Shown in pieces: positions 33,301 to 44,638 of a stretch of 64,000 bases of DNA; positions within the stretch are counted from its first letter, which is position 1, and each line of letters opens with the position of its first letter. The notes under the pieces are model-generated. The model did not search any database and was not told the DNA's origin. It worked only from the letters and a program-made list of their open reading frames with translations. The stretch comes from Aotearoamyces nothofagi (Eukaryota; Ascomycota; Leotiomycetes; Leotiales; Tympanidaceae). Both the position numbers and the translations under genes were made by a program. The stretch lies in the NCBI GenBank assembly GCA_015345905.1, contig JADDTR010000007.1:868001-932000 (forward strand), given 5' to 3'.

Positions 33301-36300
33301 CCTCTGCTGCCCACGCAGGAACCGCAGACACAGGTGCAAAAACATGCAAGCCACAGACGGCCAGCCAGCCAGCCAGCCAGCCCTGTAGGTCCCCGTCGCT
33401 CGCCCTGCAACGCCCTGCAACAGCCCTGGCCAGCCCGTCTCTCCCCCTCGCTCGCCGTCCAGCAACGGCACTGCTCCCTCGCTCTCCTGCCTGCCTGCCT
33501 GCCTGCCTGTCTACCCGCACCGCACAGTAAAAAAATCCCGCAGCGCGCACGGGATCGCTTATCTTATCTTGCGCAAGCCCTTCCCTCTCCTCTCCTCTCC
33601 TCTCCTCCCCCCCCCCGGTCTGTCTCCAAACCCGCAGGGAATAGGGGTCTGTCTCGCACGCACGCAGAGGGGGAAAAGAAAAGAAAGAAAACATGATGGG
33701 CGCGCTGCATATGCGCTGCGTCCCATCCCATCCCATCCCAGCCCAGCCCCCCGTTCGCACCGACATTGGCATCGGCAGGCGGTGCGCACCTGCTCTGCTG
33801 TGCAGTACAGACAGTACCGTATCTGTATCTGTCTACTGTATCTGTCTACTCTCTACCGCATCTGCCCAATCTTGCCGCATGCACGCAAATCGGGGCAGCG
33901 CCGTAATAGATTTGTCTAATCCCGCCCCGCCAGACCCGACCCGACCCACCCCCTCCCAGTCCCCGTCCGCTCGGACGGCGCTGCGGAAGAACGACGCCGA
34001 GCTCCGAGGTCTGCGCTGGGCGGCCGCCGCGACGAGCTCTTGGCGGCCTTCTTCTTCTCTCGCAGGCCTTGGGCTTCAGCCACAGGGGGGGGGGGGTTGT
34101 ACTGTACGTATCGTGCCGTATCGTCGCGCTGTGCTGTGTTTTGTATGTGCTTGTACAGCGCGGCGAATTGTTGCGGTAATCCCCCATCCCCTGTCCCTGT
34201 ATGCAATGTACGTGATCGCTGTTCCCTGCTGTTTGATCGCCGGTTTGAGGGAAAAAAGACGTTTCTCGTCTACGGAGGGCCTCCGCGCCCATCTCATCTC
34301 GTTGCCTGCCCCGGGCCGCGGCTAATGAACGAGCGCATGGATGGAGGGAGGGCATTGAATAAAGAAGGTGCTGTGATGGTCGTGTACGCACTCTGCCGTG
34401 CTGGATAGCCAGGATGGGCATGCGGCACGGTGCGATGCTGTACGGTATACGCATTCTACTATAGGTCCAGCTACTTGGTATTGGTGTTGGTACAGCACAT
34501 CTCACCCAATAGGGCCCCGTCTCGAGGTCAGCAGCAGAGTATCCGATGCAATAATATCACATCCGTCCGAAACCGAGGTAACTTGCTCATCCATCCAGGT
34601 CTTTCTGAGTAGTAATCAGAGAGGGAGAGCCTGCTTCCGTGCGAGCCATTTCCCGGACCCAAAACACCCAATAGTCGATGATTCACTTTTGCTGCAGCTA
34701 TTCCGGGGTTCTTGGCAGCGCAGGTGGGAACATAACCACCTCTCGCCTTCCGCTATTGCCGTTGCTGTACATCTCTCCAAAGATAGATAGAGAGATAGAG
34801 AGAGAGAGCGAGCTAATGGAGATAGATGCCGTACTGGCTTACTCTACCTGCCTTTGGTGACGCTGCGCTGGCTCTTCTTTTCCTTCTTCTCGCTCCGCTC
34901 GTCCCTTCCTCGCCCTTGGCAGACGTCTGGGTGGGTTCTCCCGTGCATGGTGCCTGCGGTCTAATAATAATAATACCGTTAAGAGGTCGAGTGGGAGATG
35001 GCATAGCCGTCGCTCATTTGAGAGAAGCACATATCATAATTTAAAAGCGCGGCATTCGGAGCGAAGTCGTCTGCCTCCCCGTCTCGCCGCCTCGGCCATC
35101 TTCCTCTGATTCCGCCTGCACGCACCGTGTGCGGGAGGACAGGACGGAGATTTCCCATTCATGCACGGTGTGGGTCCGATGTGGCCGTCCTATTTCAACT
35201 CGCTCTGCATCGCATCTGCTTTTTCTTGGGCTGCAAGCTGTACATTCTTTGCAAAGGTTGTTTGTTTACAGCTGCTTCACGCACGCCGCTTGTGCTTCTA
35301 GCGCTTGGGAAGGGAGTCAATCTCCGGGTGCTGGTAGTCTCCATGGCGGGTAGGTAGGCCAGGCACAAGACCGAGAGCAAGAACAAGAACAACAACAAGG
35401 CTCGCATGGGCAGGCCAAGACTCGAACTTTCCTTCTACCGCCTACTGAGATCTCAAGCTTCCCTTGCTCTACCATACCACCGTGTACTCCAAGTCCCTCT
35501 CTCTCCCTCCATCTAACAAGCAACTCGAGACTCGACCGCGCGAGACCCCTACCCGTGCCTAGCTCGCCCTGAGACTCGGGTCTCTTGTTTCGAGGCGCCT
35601 CCAGCACGACTAACTCCGGGAAACAGGCGGCACAGCACGAGGAGATCCGTTTCATCCTTCCGCCCTACAAGGCTGTGACACATCACGCCTTACGTACAGT
35701 GCCTACTGCACCTCCTCCGTCGTTTCGGTACAATACATGGGACGCAAACGACTGCCTCGCCGCCTCGCCGCGCTGTGTCTCTGTGACATGCACGCTTCTG
35801 GTGCCGTTTCCCAGCATATTACGTCTTGCTCGTGACGGAACGGGCCTGCGCCGTTCACAGCCAGACTCGGCCTCGAGGCTCGCGGCTGAGGCGAAATGGG
35901 GTGGGAAAAGGGTCGGTCGGGATGGAATGAGACAAGCGAGCGAGAGAAAGAAAGGGTCCCAGGGGTCCCAGGGGCCCTCCCGCGTCGAGTCCGGCCCGTC
36001 GAGGCCTGAGGCCTGAGGCCGCCAGCGCTGGGCCATTGTGGCTCGCGCAGCCGAACACCACACCACGTGATATTACGTACCCAGGACGAGAGGCGAGCGT
36101 CGCGAGAGTGGAGCGCCCGAATCCGACCAGACAGCCGCCGCGCGACCAGCGTCCGCAGGACGGACGACGGCCGACGGACGACGGGCAGCCCAGGCCAGGC
36201 CAGCGCTGGGCAGGTCTCCCTGTGCCTTATACCCGGGCGTGCTCGTTGCGCCGTCATATCGCCCACCCGCGGCCTTTGCACCTCGCCCGGCGCAGCCAGA

Positions 36301-37317
36301 ATAGAATCAAATAAACAAAACTCAAATAAACAAAACAAACAAAACAAAACAAAGCCATGCCGGCGTGGGAATGGGCCGGCCGTCCTTTCCACTCGCCACT
36401 TGCTGCACTTCCTGCGCTTCCTTTGCCCCTCCAGGGCCGATCTGGCGGGTGCGATAGCAGCCCTCCTCGAAATGCACCCTCTCTGTACTGGTAGTATTGC
36501 AGTGCAGTGCAGTACTCACTGCCGCCGCTGCTGCCCGTGCTAGCCGGTCGCCTAGACATGCAAAGGACGTACGCGCCCCGGCCTTCTTTGGCCGCCTCCC
36601 GATCCCACCATGCGATCCATCTGTTTCGCCACCCGACATCTCCCTCACTCTTAATCGAGGGGACTTGGGATTTCGCCGAAACTCCCTCCGCGAGCCGTGT
36701 TGCCGTGCGTTCTAGAAAAGGATGGAAACGGCTATCTCTGGTTCGGAAGATGCCTCTTGGCCGCGCAGGGCAGGACGGAGTACAGCACGCAGGACAGCAC
36801 GCAGGACAGCACGCAGTACAGCCCACGGCACGGTATGTACGGATGCGAGCGCGTCGTCTGTCCGATCTGGGTTTCTTGCATCTGGCCGGTAGAAGTTCGC
36901 GGAAACCGAACATGGCATTTGTGCCTATTCGGGTCGGGGGACAATGCCTATCACGCAACGAAAACACTCTTTGGAAGCGCGGATGGAGCTCAGGATGTGC
37001 GTAGCAACCTCTTCTCTCCTCGACCAGGCCGGTCCGGTCAAAGGCGGCAGGCCTACGCTCCCAGGCCCACGGCTGGACTACTCTACAGTACTTCCCAGGC
37101 CCGCGGCTGGAGATCTGTTCCGTCCTAGGTGCTGTACTGTGCTGTGCTGTAGGACGATCATGCGAGAATCCCTTCCCTGAAACCCCCTGGTGCGTTTGCT
37201 GTCTTTGCCTGGTCGGCTCGTTCCTCCCGGCCTGGAGAGAGGCGGCCAACCGCGTGCTGCTGATGGGGTCTGTCAAGGCGCTCGAGGGATTTAGTCTATT
37301 CGGGGCCCATTTTAGGA

Positions 37318-37349
37318 GTATGCATCGTATGCATCGTATGCATCGTATG
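37318..37349. repeat. 9-bp tandem repeat GTATGCATC
   Basis: Three and a half copies, followed by GTATGTACC. Confidence 0.9.
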
Positions 37350-38280
37350 TACCGGATCGTATGTATCGGGCGGCCGTCGTGGTGGTCAAAGGGCACTACC
37401 CGTCAGGCCATCGGGAAATGCCCTATACGTAAGTCGAGGCATGGGCCGCTCTGGTGCGCTGGCGTGCTCCCCTAAGCGTCCCTGGGCCTCCCTAAACACC
37501 GCACCGCAGCGTAGAACTATCCCTCTCGCCCTCGAAACCTACTTTCCCTGCTAGCCAGCACCTACAGTACAGCTAGCACGCCGTCTAGCACATACGACTT
37601 CCCAATCCTTAGGTTACCAATTTACCGCCAATTCACCGCCTGTGCATCATCTCATCTCGCCCTGTTCCCTCTGCCCTGCCCTGCCCTGCTCTGCCCTCTT
37701 CTCCCTCCCTCTCGCTTGGCACCACGTGACATATCCTCAACCCATCCCACCCATCGCTCCATCGACTGTTCGTTTTCAAATAACCTTTTTTTTTTTTTTT
37801 TTTCCCTCCTCCCTCTCTTCCCCCTTCCTCCTCCCTCGTCTTCCGCGCCGTATGGTGGTCCCGCACGATGACGTAAACCGCAAAGTATAAACAACAGAGC
37901 AAACCCACCCGCCGCCGCCGCTGCTGCACAGCAGAAGGCTCTCTCTTGCCCGCAAAAAATAAATTCCGCGGTCGAGCAACAGCTGATGCCGCATCGCGCC
38001 CACTTTCCCATCCCACCCCCCCCTCATCCCACGTTTTTCCCAGAGACGTCCTGTGCGCTGCACTTATTGCGCTGGCTTTAGCGCGGGGAAGCACGAACGG
38101 AGGGCCGTATGTTCTTTTTTTTGCTTTGGTTCGGTCTGGAGGTATGATGGATAGGATGGGATGGGATGGGATGGGACAAAATGATTTAACGGCTTGCTGT
38201 AATTTTCTTTTGAATGCGAGAGAAATCGGGGGTGCATCTTTTCTTTTAAATTCTGATATCGATCTGATCTCATCCAATCC

Positions 38281-38308
38281 AATTCCAATTCCAATTCCAA
38301 TTCCAATG
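38281..38308. repeat. Hexamer repeat AATTCC
   Basis: About four and a half perfect copies. Confidence 0.9.
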
Positions 38309-38500
38309 AATCGACCCCAAGCCGACTGCGCACTTCATTTCCTGCTCCCTCTCTCTCTCTCGCGCTCGTGATTGATCCGTCGCCATTGAATTGAGTGAGC
38401 GAGCGAGCGAGCGAGCCTATCTCTAATACTGCAGCAGCACGACACAAACGGGCCGAGATGCAGACATCTGACTTTGGGGGGGGAGAGGAGAGGCGCGCCG

Positions 38501-38570
38501 GACTGGACTGGACTGGACTGGACCGGACTGGACCGGACCCGGCTGGGCTGGGCTGGGCTGGGCTGGGCTC
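38501..38570. repeat. GACTG then GGCTG pentamer repeats
   Basis: A run of GACTG units with some GACCG variants passes into a run of GGCTG units. Confidence 0.85.
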
Positions 38571-38832
38571 CTGCGACGTTCAGACTGGGGGAGGGAGGTG
38601 AGGAAGGCGTTGGAGGAGGGGGTGGAGGGAGGGAGAGGGAAGGAAGGAAGGAAGGGAGGGGACGGAGCGAGTCATGTGATGTATATGATGTCATGTGACG
38701 AGCGGGGATCTCTTTATCTATCGTTTGCTGGGTTTGGATTCGGCGCAGCTGAGTATAGTATTCAGAGGCTCCTCGACGGTGGTGCTGCGATGGTGCTTTG
38801 GGTTTTTCCCTTTTTTTTTCTTTTTCTCTTGC

Positions 38833-38862
38833 GTACGTACGTACGTACGTACGTACGGTACG
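38833..38862. repeat. GTAC tetranucleotide repeat
   Basis: Six perfect GTAC copies followed by GGTACGG. GTAC is self-complementary, so the run can fold on itself. Confidence 0.9.
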
Positions 38863-39216
38863 GTCGGCGCGGGGTGCGGGAGGGAAGAGGCGGGGTACGT
38901 GCGTGCTCGCGGGAGGGGCTGCTGGCGAGCTGAGAAGAGCGATCTGTCGGGGCAGGGTTTTGGGAGGCTGGAACTGGGATTTGGGATTGTGGGAGTTGGT
39001 GTGGTGGGTGGGCTTTTGAGGGGGGGGTTGGAAATGGAAATGATATGATATATGGTATGGTATGGATCAAATCGATGGTTTTCTTTTTGGGGAGGGGTTT
39101 GGTTCTGGTTCTGGTTCTGGCGAGTGGATAGGATGATTATATATTATTAGTGGTAGGGATTTAGTAAATATATATATATTTAACTATATATTTAAATATA
39201 TTATAATAAACAAGAA

Positions 39217-39284
39217 GAATATCAGAACAAGACGAATATCAGAACAAGACGAATATCAGAACAAGACGAATATCAGAACAAGAC
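39217..39284. repeat. 17-bp tandem repeat, four copies
   Basis: The unit GAATATCAGAACAAGAC is repeated four times without change. It directly follows a TA-rich block (39,137-39,210). Confidence 0.95.
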
Positions 39285-39748
39285 GAACATGAGGATTAGC
39301 AAAAAAAAATATGAATCCTAGAGCCCTATCGTCTTTCCATCCGGAGAAGAGTCTCGTGTCGGGCACCGAAACAAGAAGAAGACGAGAGGCTAGAGGAGAG
39401 ATAGGAGAGGGACGGCTTGCAAGATCGGGATCATGCTTCACGACTGGCAGCGCGGAAGGTCTGTTTTCCGATGAGGGAATGAGACGGTGCTGGCGTTGAG
39501 GGGCTGTGATAAGCGGCTCTTCGTCACGGGGGCGCGTCTCCTTTTTGGCTCGGCGGGGGGTGGTAGCTGGGATGGTATATTGAAGAGGTAGAGGTGGAGG
39601 TATGCGATTATGGTATAGGTCGAGTGAGATATGTATGGAACGGCGACAGGAATACCCTTGGCTTAGCTCCTTGGGTCCTTTCGTGTAGTTGTACTGCCGC
39701 TCTGCCTGGAGGACTCTTCTCTCTTTATCTTCCATCCGTGGCCAGCAA

Positions 39749-39864
39749 ATGCTTCCCGGTTCTACTCTCCTCTCTTCATCTTTCGTCCTTGTCAGCCAAT
39801 GCTTCCCGGTTCTACTCTCCTCTCTTCATCTTTCGTCCTTGTCAGCCAATGCTTCTCGATTCTA
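39749..39864. repeat. 50-bp tandem duplication
   Basis: A 50-bp unit beginning ATGCTTCCCGGTTCTACTCT occurs at 39749-39798 and 39799-39848 with no difference seen. A diverged third start follows to about 39864. The identity points to a recent event. Confidence 0.95.
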
Positions 39865-41638
39865 GATCTCTCTGTTTCCATGTCCTTGTCGCTCCGGACA
39901 CTGGGTTGTAATAGCGTCGTGCATTATTCATACAGGGAGAGTCTGGTAGAGTTCTGTAGATGGGTATAGTGGAGTTGTTTTGGGATGAGGAGATCATCAG
40001 CTGGTAGACACGAGTCTGTGGGCACTTGTCGTTAAATTTGCGTAGTGCACCGTCTACAGACTTGGGTCTACCGGTTCGTAAAAAGGTATTTAGAAGGGAG
40101 GGGGAGGTGGATCTAGAGATGTTGGAGACTGTAATCGGGCCGAAGAATTTATAGAGGACGGGAAGGTTGTAGGATTGGTGATGAAGAGTTTACTTATTTG
40201 AGAGGGAAGGAAGAGATGAGAGGAAAATGGTAGGTGCTATAAAATATGATAGAAGTGACTCGAAACTGACTGAGAACGGTGGCGGGATATTTCAAGAATC
40301 AAGCGGTCGGGGTAGGCCTTTATGTTATAGACAGTAAATCTCCTAGTAGCCTAGTAGCATTGAGGCTATAAAAATAGACCACCCAGTCTTTGCCGACTTA
40401 AAATTAGTTCTCGTATGTTATATAAAAATATCTATACATTTCCGTAACGAGAAGAGACTATGTAGGCTTCACACCGGAGCTGCAAAAGTCGACACAGAGA
40501 ATTCACCAGTGCGCTGATTCTACCAGCATTCATCTAAAGCTGGAGAGAATTCTAGACACAAAATAGCTAATCCCAGTGATATTCAAAGAGAGTGTTCAAC
40601 TTGGAGTAGTTCTTGAATATTATTAGAAAGCTTAATCTATATTCATGTTCTGCGCGTCTTCAATCTCCCTAACGTCGATCAAATAGTAGCCAAGTCATTC
40701 AGAATAATATTATGAAGCTTCTAGACTTTCGGGCGTAGGAGATCAATAGGAGACACGATAGAGTTGTCGCTGTCTGTTGCGACTGAATTTCTAGCGTTGG
40801 AGGCCACTAGAACGTGCTCGAAGACTAGGGCAAAGAACTTTTGCAAGCTAGAGAGTTGGCCTATTGGTTTCGATATAGAAAGTAGCTGGGATCAGTGCCT
40901 TGGTTGGGCGATACGACGCTGTAGCTGTATAGCTGACGACAGCCAGAGAGGAGATAGAAGGCTGATGAAAAATGCATTCTGAATTTGAAGAGAGTAGAAT
41001 AATGAAATTATATTCGAAATATGCAGAGATGAGCTTGAGCGCTACCAGAAGAAAATAAAGCTACTTATATCCAAAAGTGGTAGACATTCTGTGTCTGCTT
41101 ATTTTGATCTTTGTTGAGATCGACACATCAACGCCGTTATAGTCTATCATAAGAATTGTCGCGCTTAGAGTTAGCTGACGATGAGCTCTAGATACTTACA
41201 GTTGATGTAGCCTCCACATAAAACATAAGAATTGCCATATATATCATCCTAAAGGCGTTTAATAATATATATTCGGAGCTTTGAGTGTGAGTTGATCCTG
41301 GCACGTGATTACCCAGTCGAAAAGTCGAGTCTCTGACCCATATAGGTTGAATACATAGAATCGTACATATATAAGAGTATTTCGCAAGGACTGTAGTCTG
41401 CCAGCGTCGCTATGATGGGAGTGACTCGAGCTCGAGACGAACAATCTCCGATAACTTTTCCGTGACGGGCTGGCAGCTCAGTTTCCGTGTCCTAGGAAGT
41501 TGGCAACTAGCAATTGGCAATCGGCAACCGGCATATGGCGACTTGTCGACGAGAATGTCAAGCTTCTTTAACTGGATATTTGTCCAGCGGCATAATGATC
41601 AGTCGGTGAGGACGGTGCGGACGTTGTGGACGTTGAGT

Positions 41639-41647
41639 CGGAGTCCG
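41639..41647. promoter_or_regulatory. Inverted CGG site (CGG AGT CCG)
   Basis: CGGAGTCCG, an inverted pair of CGG triplets as bound by Zn2Cys6 regulators, lies 156 bp upstream of the MFS start. Short, so chance is possible. Confidence 0.25.
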
Positions 41648-41802
41648 AATTGCGCAATTATCGCCGATCATTCCCACAGAGCGCTAGACCGTAAATGGCT
41701 AATACATGTGTATTACTCGGATTTCCATGTCGATGCAAGTTGCAGATTTTCCATCATTTCCACTCATGTGGAAAAGCTTCGTGGAGGTGAAGAGTTAGAA
41801 CA

Positions 41803-43328
41803 ATGGCTATCCATCCATATCTACACGGGCTCCTCGAAGAGCTGGGAATAGTTTCAATCTATCATTCTGCTGGTGACACTAAACTGCTCTTTGCTCAACG
41901 TTTCGTACGTCTCTTTGCTTATGGAGGAACCACACTCATTCTCGCCTTATATCTTTCCGCCGTGGGAACATCGGATCCAAAGATTGGGCTGTTTATGACT
42001 TTGACCCTGTGGGGCGATGTATTGATCAGTCTTGTGTTGACGCTCTTCGCCGACTCTCTGGGTCGAAAGTCGATCCTCTGCGTTGCAGCTCTTTTGGTGA
42101 CTGCAAGTGGGTTTGTATTTGCTCTGAGCCAAAACTATTGGGTTTTATTAGCGGCTGCTATATTTGGAGTCATAAGTCCTGCGTGTGTAGTATTATCTCT
42201 GTCAGACTTACCCAATACTCACGTATTATAGCGGGAACGAGATTGGACCCTTCCGAGCCATTGAAGAGTCCGTTATTGCGCATCTATCTCACGCAGACGT
42301 TCGAAGTGACATATACGCTTGGTATACTCTCGTGGGACAAGCTGGGACTGCCTGTGGGATGATGACATGCGGATGGGTTGTTGAATATCTTACTTCTCTG
42401 GACGGATGGAACAATGTGCGAGCATATCGAGCTATCTTTTTTGCTTATGCCGGCTCTGGCATACTTATGTTTTTCTTGTCATATCTCCTTAGTAAGGGGA
42501 TCGAGGCCGAAAAGAAAGTTCCACGTCTCGATCCAGAAGAAGCGCCGTTGTTAGTAGACGGATCATCTTCGACTACTTCGACACAAAATCTCAATAAGAA
42601 ATCGTCAACAAGGTCTTGGCTTCCTTCCATTACTCCGGAGAGTATGGCAATTGTGGTCAACTTGTGGATCTTGTTTGGGATAGACTCCTTTGCTTCAGGA
42701 CTGACACCAACGTAAGGAAACTTTCATTATTCATAGGATAACTGAACTAATCTGGTCAAGGTCGTGGGTCACGTACTTCTTTAAACGCAAATTCAGCATG
42801 GAGGCTGGCGAGTTAGGATCACTCTTCTTTACCACTTCTATGATATCGGCTGCCTCTACACTCGTGGCGTCATCCGTAGCCAAGCGAATCGGTAATATCA
42901 AGGCAATGGCATTCACGCATCTTCCGTCAGCCATCTCATTGATTCTTATACCTTTCCCGACGCAACTTCCGTATGCTATGTTATTCCTTATTACTCGTTC
43001 ATGCACAGCAATGATGGATGTTGGACCACGAACAGCCTTTATAGCTGCTGTGGTTCTGCCTAGTGAGCGAACAGCTGTCATGGGTACATTGAATGTTGTC
43101 AAGACATTCAGTCAAAGCATTGGCCCTTCAATCACTGGTATATTAGCCGCGAGGCAGCTATTCTGGGTGAGTTTTGTGGCAAGTGGGTCATTGAAGGTTG
43201 TTTATGATTTGAGTATATTGGCTGTATTTGTCAAGCATGTTAGTAGAGAAGACAGAGCAAAAGCAGAAGCAGCGGCGGCCGCGGAGGATCAGGAGCAAGA
43301 GGGGCGAGACCTGAGTGATGAGAGCTAA
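41803..43328 (+). CDS. Major facilitator superfamily transporter
   Basis: Exons 41803..42182, 42232..42711 and 42761..43328 (introns of 49 bp each) give 475 residues. It has about twelve hydrophobic segments. The loop between helices 2 and 3 reads GDVLISLVLTLFADSLGRKS, the MFS signature with the ADSLGRK element. A polar middle loop rich in Ser, Thr and Glu separates the two halves (about 235-270). The cytosolic C-terminus is charged and Ala/Glu-rich. GPFRAIEES and the MDVGPRTAF segment recall fungal MFS proteins of unknown substrate. It is probably a plasma-membrane or vacuolar carrier driven by protons, as is usual for the family; the substrate cannot be told. Confidence 0.85.
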
Positions 43329-44638
43329 GAGTTGTGAATGTGACACTGATTCAGGCTGCCCTGAGTTATTATGGGCCACGCAGAACAAAAGCCCGCCACC
43401 TATAGTGAAGGTACTTGGGTATTTGAAAGTCTCGTGATATATGAGAATTCCTAAGACAAAATGACGCCTTTAGATATTAGATCTTACGTTGAAATAGGTT
43501 TATGAGGCAGCTCGAAATTAAGGAGACGAGAATGTTCGAAATTTTGTCAGATGGTTATCTATTAGACAATAGAAAAAATTGTACATAACCTAGTTCGGCA
43601 AGAATCAATTATCATATTCGTCAAAAGAGTCAAAGCGGCGAGGAATTCAACCAGTTCCTGGATCAAGGCCCTGAGTAAAAAAGTCAACTCCGAAGATGAG
43701 CTCCGAGCTACCGTCTAGAAGACTTGGTATTCCTCGATACAAATCCTCGTCCAAAATCTCATGGATATCAGTATCTGTCCAACCCGAGTGTCTCAAAAGA
43801 CTCTTGCCATAGGTCAACGGTATTTGTATAGATAGCATGTTGAGTGACAGACATATTGAGAAAGTTTGATGCCCAGTTATCGGGTAGCAATTTGCAGCAC
43901 GTCCGACAGCTTTCCTGACGTGAAGCAGCTATACACACTCTTGCGAGAGGATCATCCCGAGCCAGCATCGGCCATTGTGTTCTCAAAAAACTCGAGCTTC
44001 GTAGCTATCGAATATCTGTTCAGCCATAAGGCGTCTAACTACCGCCTTATTTGTTCTCTGCCTTGTTACATTTGCTTTCGCTTTATACGAGACTACTAGA
44101 AAGTATACGTCTAAATTGCCTCACGTGGCCAACACTGCAACCCCGCACCTCCTAAAAAAATGTGGGGAGAATTACACTCAGAACGAGGGCGCTACTTGTT
44201 AAGCTTTAGTCCAAGCAGTTATTCTGTCATTTTGAAATAGCTTCACAAGTCGTTTCTCGAATAAAGATAAGAGATATGATATGGCATGGCCAACCCTAGT
44301 ATATAATGCAACGGGCAATAAGGTACGTAGACTCTGAGTTTTTTGACCTTATCGCTTAAGCTTTTGATGTGAAGTATAGAGCTCTGTTACAGATAGCATC
44401 GCGTTATTTTACTCGTCAACCCATGCTGATTATCTTATATACCCATGCACGGAAGAGATCCGCACCAAGGGATCATAACAGCCAAAATATCATCGTCCAA
44501 GATAAGATGATAGAGGAATAGATGCTCAGATAAGAAGAGCCTTTCTTATATCATCCTGCAAGCACGGTGCGTCGTTTCGAGGTCTTGTCCGTCTTTCTAT
44601 ATCCATCTTTCCGTAAAGAAAGATAAAACAGAGCGGCC
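43329..44638. other. Intergenic, permease promoter
   Basis: About 1.3 kb. The left half holds possible coding relics on the minus strand (43,650-43,990, see findings). The right half carries four GATAAG sites ahead of the permease. Confidence 0.5.
44266..44534. promoter_or_regulatory. Cluster of four GATAAG sites
   Basis: GATAAG occurs at 44266-44271, 44501-44506 and 44529-44534 on the plus strand and at 44348-44353 on the minus strand. GATA factors of the AreA/Nit2 type bind HGATAR and control fungal nitrogen-source permeases, which fits the gene downstream. Confidence 0.5.

Larger units (their letters stand above)
27251..39130. other. Gene-free, GC-rich, microsatellite-dense island
   Basis: About 12 kb with no gene I can support on either strand. 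The sequence is visibly GC-rich and built largely of short tandem repeats, homopolymer tracts and recurring GTAC, ACAGTA and TACTGTA words. Long open frames occur on several frames and both strands at once, but they are low-complexity (Cys/Ile/Tyr/Ser runs from repeats), lack family motifs and mirror each other, so they are read as products of base composition. It lies upstream of PMA1 and ends at an AT-rich block near 39,130-39,215. It may be a very long regulatory region, a noncoding transcript, an origin or simply expanded repeat DNA. Confidence 0.75.
39131..41802. other. AT-rich intergenic region upstream of the MFS gene
   Basis: After the island the base composition shifts sharply to AT-rich, with many TATA and TAG words, especially 40,200-41,450. 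No gene is supported. The stretch could be decayed transposon sequence, but no terminal repeats or transposase motif can be defended by eye. Confidence 0.55.

Noticed and set aside
35404-35480. tRNA-like A-box and B-box pair on the minus strand (TGGTAGAGCA and GTTCGAGTC)
   Set aside because: Spacing is a little long, and no anticodon stem, T-stem or acceptor stem can be paired. At most a decayed tRNA-like piece.
36254-37396. A 380-codon open frame on the minus strand inside the GC-rich island
   Set aside because: The translation is made of repeat-derived runs (for example RCIRCIRCI and CCPACCPACC), overlaps equally long frames on the other strand, and shows no family motif. High GC content with few stop codons explains it.
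27251-41802. Mobile element or retroelement as the source of the empty region
   Set aside because: No terminal repeats, target-site duplications, reverse-transcriptase, integrase or transposase motifs could be defended on either strand.
41462-41851. Open frame overlapping the start of the MFS gene
   Set aside because: It runs through the MFS promoter and first codons in another frame, begins without an ATG of good context and has no motif.
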